A stretch of DNA of 64,000 nt from CAWAYH01 sp963786195 (GTDB lineage: Bacteria; Acidobacteriota; Vicinamibacteria; Vicinamibacterales; 2-12-FULL-66-21). The notes beneath the pieces are model-generated. The model worked only from the letters and a program-made list of their open reading frames with translations. It ran no database searches and was not told the origin of the DNA. The stretch's first letter is position 1. Every line of letters begins with the position of its first letter. This document shows positions 16,436 to 25,485 of the stretch, in pieces. Position numbers and translations under genes: made by a program. The stretch spans positions 1 to 64,000 of the forward strand of contig CAWAYH010000003.1 of assembly GCA_963786195.1 (NCBI GenBank), in the 5' to 3' direction.

Positions 16436-18289
16436 CTAGCGTCCCCTGCCCTGGTTGCCGCCGCCACCGCCGCCCGGTCCGCCGCCGCGACCGCCCCGTC
16501 CGGGCTGCGGCATGAGGGGGTTCTGACCCTGGCCCTGCTGGCCCGGTCGCACGGTTGGCTCGAGGCCCGTCACCATGTTGACGACGACGTCCTGGCCTTC
16601 CTTGAGATCGCCGCGGATGAGTTCGGTCCAGGTCCCGTCGGAGATACCCAGCCGAAGTCCGACCGAGTGCAGCTGCTTGTCCGTGAACAGCCACGCGCGT
16701 CCGGAGCTTTCGGTCGACGGAAGGGGAGCGAAGAGCGCGTCGATCGTTGTCGCGCCTCTGGCGATCGCCTGGCCGCCGCTGACGCTCCCGACCATGCCGC
16801 GCGACGGGTCGCGACGGGTGCCGCTGGCCTCATTGCCGCCGCTCTGGCCAGCACGATTGCCGCCACCGCCGGATCCACGTCCGCCGCCCTCGCGCATGCG
16901 GGCTTCGAAGCGCTCGCGCTCTTCCGGCGTCATGTTTTTCAGCCGCTCTTCCATGCGCTGCTTGCGCTGTTCGGGGGTCATATTCGGATCGAAGCGGCCG
17001 CCACCCGATCCGCGCCCGCCACTCTCCGCGCGATCCCCTCCGCCGCGTGCTTCCGCATTCCCGGGCTGGCTGCCGCGTCCAGGAGCCTGAGCCGATGGCG
17101 CCGTCGGTTTTTCGCCAGCCGCGCCGGCCGTCGGGCTCGGCTTGCTCTGTCCGCCCGGCGGCTGACCGTTGGTGGGCTTTCCGGCCGCGGTCTGCCCGTT
17201 GCCCGTCTCTCCGCCAGGCTGGCTGCCGCTTTCCTGACCGCGCGTCGCGCGGTCGCCGCCACGCCCGCCCGCGCCCGCGCCCCCGCGTCCGCGCTGCAGT
17301 TCCTGCGGAATCGGCTGGTTGAGCACGGCAAACATCTCGTCGGTCGGGCGGAACCTCAGCGCCGCGCTCGGGACTCGCAGCACGTCGTCACGCCTCGCGA
17401 TCTCGATCTCCGCCGTCGCCGTCATACCCGGTTTCAGCTTGAACTGAAGGTTGGGAACCGCGATGACCGTCGAGTACACGACGACGTTCTGCACGACCGT
17501 CGGCTGAAGCCGGACTTGTGCGACCGTGCCGGTGAACTGCTCGGTGGGATAGGCTTCGACCCGGAACCGCACGTGCTGATTGGGCCGCATGCGGCCGACG
17601 TCGGCTTCGTCGATGTTCGCGAGGACCTGCATCTCCGACAGGTCCTTCGCGATCACGTAGAGGGTCGGCGCCGACATGCTGGCGGCGACCGTCTGACCGG
17701 GGTCGACGTTGCGCGAGATGATGATGCCGTCGATCGGCGACTCGATGATCGTGTGCTGAAGGTTGACCATCTGCGTGTTGAGGTTCGCCTTGGCCTGCGT
17801 GAGCGCGGCGTCCGACGACTTGATCTGGCTCTCGGCGTTCTTCACGGCCAGCTCGGCGGACTCGAGCTCCGTCCGCGGAATCAGCTGTTTCTCCATCATC
17901 TGATGCGCGCGGTCGAGCTTCTGCTTGGCGTCGGTCAGGCCCACGCGCAGGCGCTCGAGGTCCGCCTCGGCGCGAATGACGTTCGCCTTGTTCTGCTCGA
18001 TCTGCGTCTGGATGATCGACGGGTCCAGCTTCGCGATGATCTGGCCCTTGCGCACGATGTCGTTGAAGTCGGCGTACAGCTCCTGGACGATGCCGGAGAC
18101 CTGGGTGCCGACCTCGACGGTCGTGACGGCTTCGAGCGTGCCCGTGGCGCTGACGAACTCGGAGATGTCGCCCCGTGTGACCTGCAGCGTCGACACCTGC
18201 GGCTCCACCTTCTTCCCGCGCATGTAGTAGAAGCCGGCGCTGGCGCCGATGCCGAGCACAACGAAGACGATCAGTATGAACTTTTTCAT
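16436..18289 (-). CDS. macA: MacA-like periplasmic adaptor (HlyD family) with long low-complexity insertion
   Basis: A 617-residue adaptor: N-terminal membrane anchor, lipoyl half-motifs (GTQVSGIVQELYADFNDIV), a long alpha-hairpin (about residues 85-165), and a beta-barrel domain (to about 320). A Gly/Pro/Gln-rich stretch of about 170 residues follows, containing a charged double MTPE(Q/E)R helix, before the membrane-proximal domain resumes (GRAWLFTDKQLHSVGLRLG) and a Gly-rich end. Usual MacA proteins are about 370-400 residues, so the insertion is the main oddity. ATG 18289 overlaps the RND pump stop (ATGA). It should link the MacB permease to the outer-membrane channel. Confidence 0.88.
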   Translation of the reverse strand: MKKFILIVFVVLGIGASAGFYYMRGKKVEPQVSTLQVTRGDISEFVSATGTLEAVTTVEVGTQVSGIVQELYADFNDIVRKGQIIAKLDPSIIQTQIEQNKANVIRAEADLERLRVGLTDAKQKLDRAHQMMEKQLIPRTELESAELAVKNAESQIKSSDAALTQAKANLNTQMVNLQHTIIESPIDGIIISRNVDPGQTVAASMSAPTLYVIAKDLSEMQVLANIDEADVGRMRPNQHVRFRVEAYPTEQFTGTVAQVRLQPTVVQNVVVYSTVIAVPNLQFKLKPGMTATAEIEIARRDDVLRVPSAALRFRPTDEMFAVLNQPIPQELQRGRGGAGAGGRGGDRATRGQESGSQPGGETGNGQTAAGKPTNGQPPGGQSKPSPTAGAAGEKPTAPSAQAPGRGSQPGNAEARGGGDRAESGGRGSGGGRFDPNMTPEQRKQRMEERLKNMTPEERERFEARMREGGGRGSGGGGNRAGQSGGNEASGTRRDPSRGMVGSVSGGQAIARGATTIDALFAPLPSTESSGRAWLFTDKQLHSVGLRLGISDGTWTELIRGDLKEGQDVVVNMVTGLEPTVRPGQQGQGQNPLMPQPGRGGRGGGPGGGGGGNQGRGR

Positions 18290-21200
18290 GATTGCGCAGC
18301 CTGCGAGTGGCGCAGTCCTTTCCAGCCTTCTTCGAAAATCGTGTAGACCGTCGGCACGAACACCAGCGTGATCAACGTCGACGCCAGCAGCCCGCCGATG
18401 ACGACCCGCGCCAGGGGAGCCTGGAGCTCGGCGCCTTCGCCGATCCCCAGCGCCATCGGCACGAGGCCCAGCATCGTCGCGAGCGAGGTCATCAGGATCG
18501 GACGCAGCCGGACGCGTCCGGCGGTCTCGACAGCGTCCCGGAGCTTCATGTTGTCGCGGCGCCGGAGGACGTTGGTGTAGTCGACGAGCAGGATCGCATT
18601 ACTTACGACGATGCCCGCCAGCATGATTACACCGATGTAGGCCTGGAGGCTGAACGACGTATCGGTCAGCTTCAGCGCGAGCACGACGCCGATGGCGGCG
18701 AGCGGCACCGAGAACATGATGATGAACGGATCGCGCAGCGATTCGTACTGGGACGCCATGACGGCGTACACGAGCAGGATCGCCAGGACGAGCATCATGC
18801 GGAGCTGGCCGAACGCACGCGCCTGCTCCTCGGCCTCAGCGCCCGGTCCGACCGCGAAGTCCTGCGGCACGCGCACGTCCGAGCCGAGGCGGTCCGTCAC
18901 GGCTTTCAGGGCGTAGCTGAGCGTCGCTTCGGGCTCCGCCGTCACGCGGATGATGCGCTCCTGGTTCTTACGCTGGATCTCGGTAGGCCCGGACTGATTC
19001 TTGAGCGTCATCAGGTTCTTGGCCTGCAGCACCTGGCCCTGCGATCCCGTGACGAGGATGTCGTTGATGTCCTCGATGTGCTGACGATCCTCCTCGCGCA
19101 GGCGGACGATGATCGGGTACTCGTTGCCGGCCTCGCGGAAGAAGGCGGCCTGCGTGCCGCCCACGCTCGTGCGGATGTTCTCGGCGACCCCGCTGACGGT
19201 CAGGCCGAGCAGCGCCGCCTTCGGGCGGTCGACGTGAATCGCCAGCTCCGGACGCCCTTCATCGCGGCTCACGCGCGCGTTGCGGACCTCGTGGACCTTG
19301 TCCATCGCGTTCTTGACGTCCTGCGCGAGCGTGCGCGCGATGCCGAGATCGTCCCCGCGGATTTCGATGGCGATGCGCGATTCACCGGCGCCGCCCAGGA
19401 TGCGGTTGAACTGCTGGTTGCCGCCCGAGGCCCGCGTCGTGATGATGACGCCGGGGATGACGCCCGGAAGCTGCTGGTTCAACGCTTGGGCGATCTGCTC
19501 GTTCGAACGCTTCCGTTCGCTCCGGGTGACCAGCCGCAGCGTGAGGTTCGTGCGGCTGGCCGAACCGCCCATGAACCCACCGCCGCCGGCCTGCGTGATG
19601 ACCGTCTGGGCCTCGGGCACGTACTCCTTGGCGAGGCTCTCGAGGCGCATCGCGACTTCTTCGGCGCGCTCCACGCGCGTGCCCACCGGCAGTTCCGCGG
19701 TCACGCTGACTTCACCCTCATCGGCCTGGGGCATCAGCTCGAACCCGATCGTCGGGAGGATCAGCGCCGCCACGGCGACCAGCGCCGTGCCGACGCCGAG
19801 GACCGTCGGACGATGGGCGAGGGCGGTATGGATGATCCGCTTGTAGCGGTTGTCCATGCCGTCGAGGAATTGCTCGCTCATCGTGTAGAGGCGCCCAGTC
19901 AGGCCGCGGCGTTGGTGCGCGGGCGGCGGCAGCTTGAGCAGCCGGGAGCAGAGCACCGGCACGATGGTGACGGCGACGAACAGGGACATCGTCAGCGAGA
20001 ACATGACGACCATCGACAGCTGCTTGAACAGGATGCTGGAGACGCCCGTCAGGAAGAGCAGCGGGATGAAGACGGCGATGTGGGTCAGCGTCGACGCGAG
20101 GATCGCCGACCAGACCTCTTCGCTGGCCTCAATCGAAGCCGTCATCCGGTCCTTGCCGTGCTCCATGTGCCGGAACGTGTTCTCCAGCACGACGATCGAC
20201 GCGTCGACGATCATCCCAATGCCGAGCGCGAGGCCGCCGAACGTCATCGTGTTCAGCGTGTAGCCGTTGAAGTAGAGCAGTGCGAAGGTCCCGATGATCG
20301 AGATCGGAATCGACGTGAAGACGATGAGCGTCGCACGCAGGTTGCGGAGGAACAGGAAGATGATCAGCATGACCAGGACGCCGCCGATGAGGGCGTGTTC
20401 CTGGACTGCCGCGATCGAGCGCTTGATGAAGATCGAGCTGTCGTCGAGAACGGACAGGGTGATGCCCGGCACCTCCCGGTTGACGCGCGCAACCTCGGCG
20501 CGGACGGCGTTGGCAATCTCGACGGTGTTCTGGCCGGACTGTTTCGTGATTCTGAGCCGGACGCCCGGCTTGCCGTTGATGCGCGTGAAGGACCGGAAGT
20601 CCTCTGTCGAGTCGGTGACGTTCGCGATATCGCGCATGTAGACCGGCACGCCCTGCCGCGTCATGACCACCAGCTCGCGGATCTGATCCAGGTTCTCGAA
20701 CTGCCCCTGGCTGCGGACGAGATACGTCCGATCGCCCTCGTCGATCTCGCCGAGCGGAATGTTCTGGTTCTCGGAGCGGAGGAGGTTGATGACGCGCTCA
20801 ACGGGCAGATCGAGCGCGCGGATCTTCTCCTTGGACAGCTCGACGTGGATCTGGCGGCGGAGTCCGCCCTCGACGGTGACCGACGCGACGCCCGGCACCC
20901 GCTCGAGCCGTGGCGAGAGATCGTGCTCGGCAATCTCACGGAGCCGGACGCGGTCGAACTGGCCTTCGACGCCGACGCCCATGATTGGCGAGGCATTCGC
21001 GTCGAACTTGAACATGACCGGCGCGTCCGCCTCTTCAGGCAGCCGGCCGCGCACGCGGTCCAGACGGTTGCGCACGTCGTCGGCCGCCTCGTTCAGGTCC
21101 ATGCCCCACGCGAAGTTCATCGTGACGCGACTGGAGCCCTCGGACGAGGTCGATTCGAGCCGTTCGAGACCCGCCACCGCGCTCATCGCCTGTTCGAGCG

Positions 21201-21396
21201 GCCGCGTGACGAGCTCTTCCATCTCGAGCGGGCCGACGCCGCCGTAGGCCACGCGGACGGTGATGCTCGGAAACGACACGTCGGGCAGCAGGTCGACCGG
21301 CAGCCGCAGGAGGGAAATGCCGCCGATCAGCATCACGATGGCAGACAGCATGAACATCGTGACGGGCCGATGGATGGCAAGACGCGGAATGCTCAT
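18286..21396 (-). CDS. RND-family efflux pump, HAE1/AcrB-like inner-membrane subunit
   Basis: A 1036-residue twelve-helix transporter with the duplicated RND layout: helix 1, large periplasmic porter loop, helices 2-6, helix 7, second porter loop, helices 8-12. Helix 4 reads GMIVDASIVVLEN, so it has one Asp where AcrB has an Asp pair; helix 10 carries a serine/asparagine-rich stretch (VSNAILLVDYTN). It should export hydrophobic or amphipathic compounds with proton influx. It is coupled by ATGA overlaps to the adaptor before it and the MacA-like adaptor after it. Confidence 0.93.
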   Translation of the reverse strand: MSIPRLAIHRPVTMFMLSAIVMLIGGISLLRLPVDLLPDVSFPSITVRVAYGGVGPLEMEELVTRPLEQAMSAVAGLERLESTSSEGSSRVTMNFAWGMDLNEAADDVRNRLDRVRGRLPEEADAPVMFKFDANASPIMGVGVEGQFDRVRLREIAEHDLSPRLERVPGVASVTVEGGLRRQIHVELSKEKIRALDLPVERVINLLRSENQNIPLGEIDEGDRTYLVRSQGQFENLDQIRELVVMTRQGVPVYMRDIANVTDSTEDFRSFTRINGKPGVRLRITKQSGQNTVEIANAVRAEVARVNREVPGITLSVLDDSSIFIKRSIAAVQEHALIGGVLVMLIIFLFLRNLRATLIVFTSIPISIIGTFALLYFNGYTLNTMTFGGLALGIGMIVDASIVVLENTFRHMEHGKDRMTASIEASEEVWSAILASTLTHIAVFIPLLFLTGVSSILFKQLSMVVMFSLTMSLFVAVTIVPVLCSRLLKLPPPAHQRRGLTGRLYTMSEQFLDGMDNRYKRIIHTALAHRPTVLGVGTALVAVAALILPTIGFELMPQADEGEVSVTAELPVGTRVERAEEVAMRLESLAKEYVPEAQTVITQAGGGGFMGGSASRTNLTLRLVTRSERKRSNEQIAQALNQQLPGVIPGVIITTRASGGNQQFNRILGGAGESRIAIEIRGDDLGIARTLAQDVKNAMDKVHEVRNARVSRDEGRPELAIHVDRPKAALLGLTVSGVAENIRTSVGGTQAAFFREAGNEYPIIVRLREEDRQHIEDINDILVTGSQGQVLQAKNLMTLKNQSGPTEIQRKNQERIIRVTAEPEATLSYALKAVTDRLGSDVRVPQDFAVGPGAEAEEQARAFGQLRMMLVLAILLVYAVMASQYESLRDPFIIMFSVPLAAIGVVLALKLTDTSFSLQAYIGVIMLAGIVVSNAILLVDYTNVLRRRDNMKLRDAVETAGRVRLRPILMTSLATMLGLVPMALGIGEGAELQAPLARVVIGGLLASTLITLVFVPTVYTIFEEGWKGLRHSQAAQS

Positions 21397-22691
21397 CGGG
21401 CGCTCCCTTGACCTGAAGATCTCCGGCCCTCGCGGCCCTCGCGGCCGGCGCTGGTCGGGCGTTCACTCTGGGCGGCAACGATCCGATCGCCGTCCTTCAG
21501 CGCGCCGGAGCCCGTCGTGATGACCTGCGTCCCGTCGCTCAATCCGGTCTTGATCTCCACCTGTTCGCCGTCACGGATACCGGTCTCGACAGGCAGGAAC
21601 TTGGCCGTCATCACCTTTTGCGTCTGATTGCCGCCGCGCGTCCCTTCGGGCTGCGTGCCGGCAGCGGCGATGAACACACCGCTGCGGCCGTCGAGATTGA
21701 CCAGCGCCGTGCGCGGCACGGTCAGCGCGTTGGGGCGCGTATCGATCGTCAGGTTCACCCGCGCGTACATGCCCGGCTTGAGGCGGAAGTCGCTGTTCGT
21801 GACCTCGATTTCCATTTCCGCCGTCCGCGTTGCGGGGTCGAAGACGGGCGCGACGCGGCTGACCTTGCCGCGGAACTGCTCGCCCGGATACGCGTCCACT
21901 TCGACTCGCGCGGGTGTGCCGGGAGGCACACGCCGCAGGTCACGCTCGACCAGGTTGGCGACCATGCGCACGGTGCGGATGTCGACGATCGACGCGACGG
22001 GCGCGTTGGTGCTCGCGAACGCGCCAGGATCGAGAAAGCGCTTGCCGACGAAGCCATCCACGGGCGAGACGATCTGCGTGTTCGACAGGGTGATCTTCAG
22101 CTCGTCGAGCCGCGCGGTCGACTGCTCGAACTGCGCCTTGGCCAGATCCACCTGCGCCAACGCCGCCTGATACCGCGAATCCACGTCGTCGAACGTCTGC
22201 TGTGGAAGCAGCTGACGCTCGTAGAGGCTGCGCGACCGTTCCAGATTGTTCTGCGCGAGCTTGAGGTCGGCCTGACGCTGGCGGATGGATGCCTGCCCAA
22301 CCTGGTACGAGGCTTCAGCCTGGCGCACCTGTTCCCTGATCTCGCTGTCCTCGACCCGCGCGATGACCTGTCCCTGGCGGACCGGGTCGCCCAGCTTCAC
22401 GGTCACCGACTGCAGGCGGCCGTTCACGCGCGGCACGACTTGCACGGTCGCGGCGCCGATCAGGTTGCCGACGATCAGGATCTGCTCCGCGAGCGACGCG
22501 CGCTTGACGGAGGCGAACTCGACGGGCATCGGCGGGCGCACGACCCCGCCGCGGCCTCCGGGTGCGCCGCGACCCGACGAGCCGTTCGCTCCACGTCCGG
22601 CCGGATCCGCGCCATCGCCGTTGCGGTGATAGGCGATCGCCCCGACGAGGGCGAGAACGGCCACGATGACGATGACGATCGTTTTGCGCAT
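21393..22691 (-). CDS. RND efflux periplasmic adaptor (HlyD/AcrA family)
   Basis: A 432-residue adaptor. An N-terminal membrane anchor (VIVIVAVLALVGAIAY) and a Gly-rich linker are followed by the lipoyl domain (VNGRLQSVTVKLGDPVRQGQ and IVSPVDGFVGKRFLDPG), the alpha-hairpin (about residues 120-210), the beta-barrel (PGTPARVEVDAYPGEQFRGK) and a membrane-proximal end. It links the RND pump to the TolC-like channel. Its stop overlaps the RND start by ATGA. The start at 22691 lies 56 bases after the channel gene stop. Confidence 0.92.
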   Translation of the reverse strand: MRKTIVIVIVAVLALVGAIAYHRNGDGADPAGRGANGSSGRGAPGGRGGVVRPPMPVEFASVKRASLAEQILIVGNLIGAATVQVVPRVNGRLQSVTVKLGDPVRQGQVIARVEDSEIREQVRQAEASYQVGQASIRQRQADLKLAQNNLERSRSLYERQLLPQQTFDDVDSRYQAALAQVDLAKAQFEQSTARLDELKITLSNTQIVSPVDGFVGKRFLDPGAFASTNAPVASIVDIRTVRMVANLVERDLRRVPPGTPARVEVDAYPGEQFRGKVSRVAPVFDPATRTAEMEIEVTNSDFRLKPGMYARVNLTIDTRPNALTVPRTALVNLDGRSGVFIAAAGTQPEGTRGGNQTQKVMTAKFLPVETGIRDGEQVEIKTGLSDGTQVITTGSGALKDGDRIVAAQSERPTSAGREGREGRRSSGQGSAR

Positions 22692-22747
22692 TGTTCGATG
22701 CTCGGGGGGCCCGATCCGCTCGCCGTCGCAGGCGGACCCGGACGACC

Positions 22748-24361
22748 TTACCGTGGGCTTATCTGCGCCCGCTGGAAGTCGACGAGCGCCCGGCGATAGT
22801 TCAGGTGCTCGCGCAGCTCGCGGTTGCGCGCATCGGCCAGGTCGCGCTGGGCCTGGACCACCTCGAAGTTCGTGGCCATGCCGACGTCGAGCTTGCTCTG
22901 GGCGGCTTCGGCGCGCTTCACGGACAGCTCACGCGCCGCGGTCGCCGCCTGCACGGCTTCCAGCGAGCTTCCGACGGCCAGCGCTGCGGCCGTCACTTCA
23001 GTGGCAATCTGCAGTTCGATGGCTTTGATCTGCGTCTGGTTCTGCTGAATGATCAGCTGCTGCCGGGCTTTGTTGGCCTCCGCCTGGCTCGTCCCGATTG
23101 GATACGCGAAGTTGAGCTGAAGCGTCCACGTCGGCGCGTCCCAGGAGCCGATGCCGCCCAGCGCGTTCCACCAGCCGGTCGGCGGAAGCGGCTGATCCAG
23201 GAATCGGCCGCCGCGACCATCCAGGCGATAGATCGTCTGCAAGTTGAGCGTCGGCAGCGTCTGGTTGGTGAACTGCCGCAGCGAGACATTGGCGGATTCG
23301 ATGTTCTTGCGCGAGCTCAGGAGGTCCGTGCGGTTCGCCAGGGCGTTACGCACTGCCGCGTCGAGGTCGATCACCTCGTTGCTGGGTCCCGGACGGTCCA
23401 CCGCATTCAGCGTCGCCGACCACAGCGGGTCTTCGGTGCCGCTGACGATCAAGCGCTTCAGCGCGAGATCCGTATTGCGCAGCACCGCTTCCGCGTTGAC
23501 CACGTTCTGACGCCGCGTGGCCTCCTCGGCCTGCGCCTGCACGATATCGATGGGCGCCATCGTGCCAATCTCGACGCGGGCCCGATTGTCCTGCACGAGC
23601 TTCGACGCGAGATCCAGCGACGCGCGCTGCGCCTCGAGGTTCAGGATCGCGAACGCCAGTTCCCAGTACGCGATGCGTACCTGCGCAATCGTGCTCGCCG
23701 TGGTCGCCTGCAGATCGAGCTCGGCCTGGTCCTGCTGGATCTCGGTCGTCAGAAGGTTCGCTCGCGTGTTGTCGATTTTCCAATTCTGCAAAATTGGCTG
23801 GGTGTATTGCGCCTGGAACGTCGAACCGTAGCTTGGATTGATGGACGCGTTGTTCTGGGTCGTGAACTGGCGGTTGTTGTTCCACGAAATCGAGTAGTTC
23901 CCGCCGTGCCAGGGCACCTGCTGCGTCATCCCCGCGTCCCAGTTGTTCGTGTCCGTCGTCGTCTTGTCACCGCCGTCGATCGTCACCCTCGTGTTGAGGC
24001 TCGTCGCCGAGTTGGCCCTGAGCATGGACGTCACATTCGGACGGTAGAAGGCGCGCGTGGCCGCCAGCGAGTAGTCGAACGTGCGCGGCGTCAGGCGCTG
24101 CGACGCCAGCGTGAGGTTGCGCTCGAGCGCGCGTGCGACGGCTTCGTCTGCGGTCAGATCGACGTTCGGGCCCTGCCTGGCTGACACGGCCTGCTTGCCG
24201 TCTGTCGTCTGCGTCTGCAGCTTCGCCATCGCCTGATCGATCAGCGACTTCACGTGCGCATCGGTCGGCGCCTGCGCGCCGGCCTGCGCCTGCGCGCCTG
24301 CCGGCTTCGCCAGAACTACGGCCAGAACGGCCGGAACAAGGATAGATAAAGTCTTTCTCAC
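22748..24361 (-). CDS. TolC-family outer-membrane efflux channel
   Basis: A 537-residue protein with a signal peptide ending around AKPAGA, two TolC-type repeats each with long heptad helices (for example DLQATTASTIAQVRIAYWEL and AEAAQSKLDVGMATNFEVVQ), and beta-strand regions between them. The last part (VVQAQRDLADARNRELREHLNYRRALVDFQRAQ) is a typical OEP end. It is the only outer-membrane channel in the operon and so is likely shared by the RND pump and the MacAB system. It starts 45 bases downstream of the Spy-like gene. Confidence 0.92.
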   Translation of the reverse strand: MRKTLSILVPAVLAVVLAKPAGAQAQAGAQAPTDAHVKSLIDQAMAKLQTQTTDGKQAVSARQGPNVDLTADEAVARALERNLTLASQRLTPRTFDYSLAATRAFYRPNVTSMLRANSATSLNTRVTIDGGDKTTTDTNNWDAGMTQQVPWHGGNYSISWNNNRQFTTQNNASINPSYGSTFQAQYTQPILQNWKIDNTRANLLTTEIQQDQAELDLQATTASTIAQVRIAYWELAFAILNLEAQRASLDLASKLVQDNRARVEIGTMAPIDIVQAQAEEATRRQNVVNAEAVLRNTDLALKRLIVSGTEDPLWSATLNAVDRPGPSNEVIDLDAAVRNALANRTDLLSSRKNIESANVSLRQFTNQTLPTLNLQTIYRLDGRGGRFLDQPLPPTGWWNALGGIGSWDAPTWTLQLNFAYPIGTSQAEANKARQQLIIQQNQTQIKAIELQIATEVTAAALAVGSSLEAVQAATAARELSVKRAEAAQSKLDVGMATNFEVVQAQRDLADARNRELREHLNYRRALVDFQRAQISPR

Positions 24362-24406
24362 GAAATGCCTCCAGGAGACCTGCCGGGATAACCGTGGACC
24401 TCGACC

Positions 24407-24922
24407 TCAGCGCGAGGGCCTGTTGTCGCGGGATTTGTCCGATTGCTTCTTGCGTTCCTGCTCGCGCCGCGCGCGCATCGCGTCGACCTTCACGCGCTGC
24501 TCGGGCGTCAGCACCAGGTGCATCTTGTAGATCATCACCGTCCGTGCAGCGTTGAGCTCGGCCCGGAGCTTCTCGTACCGCTCGACGAGCTGCGTCACCG
24601 TCGCGACGTCCGCGGTATTCTCTTTCACCGTTTGAGAAAGCGTGTCTTCGAGCTTCTCGAACTCGTGCCAGCGCTCGCGCTGTTTCGGCGTCGTCGCTTC
24701 CCAGATCTGGTTGATCTGTTTGGACTGCAGATCGGTGAGGCCGAGCTCCTTCCGGGTGTCGGGATCCAGCCACCACTTCGTCCGCGGCGGATCGTCGGAA
24801 CGAGCGCCGTTTTCCGGCTTCTTGGGGTCCTGCCCGCGCTGCTGATGGTCGCAAAGCGACGCAGCCGCACTCGGCGTAGCGAGGAGCGCAACCAGAAGGA
24901 CGCCAGCGAAATGCCTGACCAT
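24407..24922 (-). CDS. Periplasmic Spy/CpxP-like protein
   Basis: A 171-residue secreted protein. The signal peptide (VRHFAGVLLVALLATPSAAA) is followed by a charged all-helical domain. It holds two LT-x2-Q-type elements of the Spy/CpxP family: GLTDLQSKQINQIWE and VLTPEQRVKVDAMRARREQ. ATG 24922 has AGGA at 5 bases and opens the signal peptide; the frame is open further up but shows no signal. Spy-like proteins act as periplasmic chaperones or stress sensors. As first gene of the efflux operon it may report envelope stress caused by the pump substrates. Confidence 0.75.
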   Translation of the reverse strand: MVRHFAGVLLVALLATPSAAASLCDHQQRGQDPKKPENGARSDDPPRTKWWLDPDTRKELGLTDLQSKQINQIWEATTPKQRERWHEFEKLEDTLSQTVKENTADVATVTQLVERYEKLRAELNAARTVMIYKMHLVLTPEQRVKVDAMRARREQERKKQSDKSRDNRPSR

Positions 24923-25098
24923 ATGTTCCTGCTCTCCCGTCAAGGATTTACACGGCGTATTACGACCTTTTTCGTCACCTCGTTTACTGCCGGTTGACAA
25001 CTTTTGTCCACTCCGGCCCCCGGCTCGTCGTCGTAACCCACTGATACTACTCCAGAAAGCCGCTGGCAGTCAGCTTGCTTTCATGCCCGCTGTCGTGT

Positions 25099-25135
25099 CC
25101 GGTTCGGTTGACCCGAACCGGCCGTTCTAGATAAA
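25099..25135 (+). promoter_or_regulatory. Inverted repeat overlapping the -35 box of the gene at 25184
   Basis: Arms CCGGTTCGG (25099-25107) and CCGAACCGG (25113-25121) are perfect inverted repeats separated by 5 bases. The loop and first arm base form TTGACC (25108-25113), a good -35. GATAAA at 25130-25135 is a fair -10 after 16 bases. A repressor bound here would block polymerase, so this is a likely operator. The rest of 25001-25183 holds no other clear signal; no convincing promoter for the efflux operon was found. Confidence 0.5.
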
Positions 25136-25183
25136 GAGCCTGATCGGAGGGCGGGGTAATCGGGGACGAAACGGAGGCAGCCA

Positions 25184-25480
25184 ATGCCGCGGAATCGTTG
25201 GGCGATTGGACTGGGTGTAGCGGTGCTCCTGATGCTTGGCTACGGGATCGGCAGAGCCAGCGACCGCACCGACGACGAAGCCGTTCTCACCGTTCAGGTG
25301 ACCGCCGCCGATCACGAGGTCGTTGAGGGGTACTTTTCGCTCGGAGAGCAGGCCACGCTGGTGGTGAAGCCGGGAACCGACGTCCACCGTTTTCTCAGCC
25401 GGAGCCGGGGACAGAAGATCACGATTACGATGACCCAAGGTGCCAGCCGCACGCTCTCGCGGCTGGATAGAGATAGATAG
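25184..25480 (+). CDS. Small membrane-anchored hypothetical protein
   Basis: A 98-residue protein with one N-terminal membrane helix (WAIGLGVAVLLMLGYGIG) and an outer domain of about 75 residues predicted to be mostly beta strand (AVLTVQVTAADHEVVEGYFSLGEQATLVVKPG). No cysteine and no known motif. GGAGGC lies about 6 bases upstream of the ATG. It is preceded by a palindrome that overlaps its presumed -35 box, and it ends 5 bases before the convergent ispH stop. I do not recognise the family. Confidence 0.6.
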   Translation: MPRNRWAIGLGVAVLLMLGYGIGRASDRTDDEAVLTVQVTAADHEVVEGYFSLGEQATLVVKPGTDVHRFLSRSRGQKITITMTQGASRTLSRLDRDR

Positions 25481-25485
25481 TCTGG

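Noticed and set aside
18292..21411. Open frame of 1039 codons on the plus strand
   Set aside because: It mirrors the RND pump gene codon by codon on the opposite strand and has a charged, domain-free translation.
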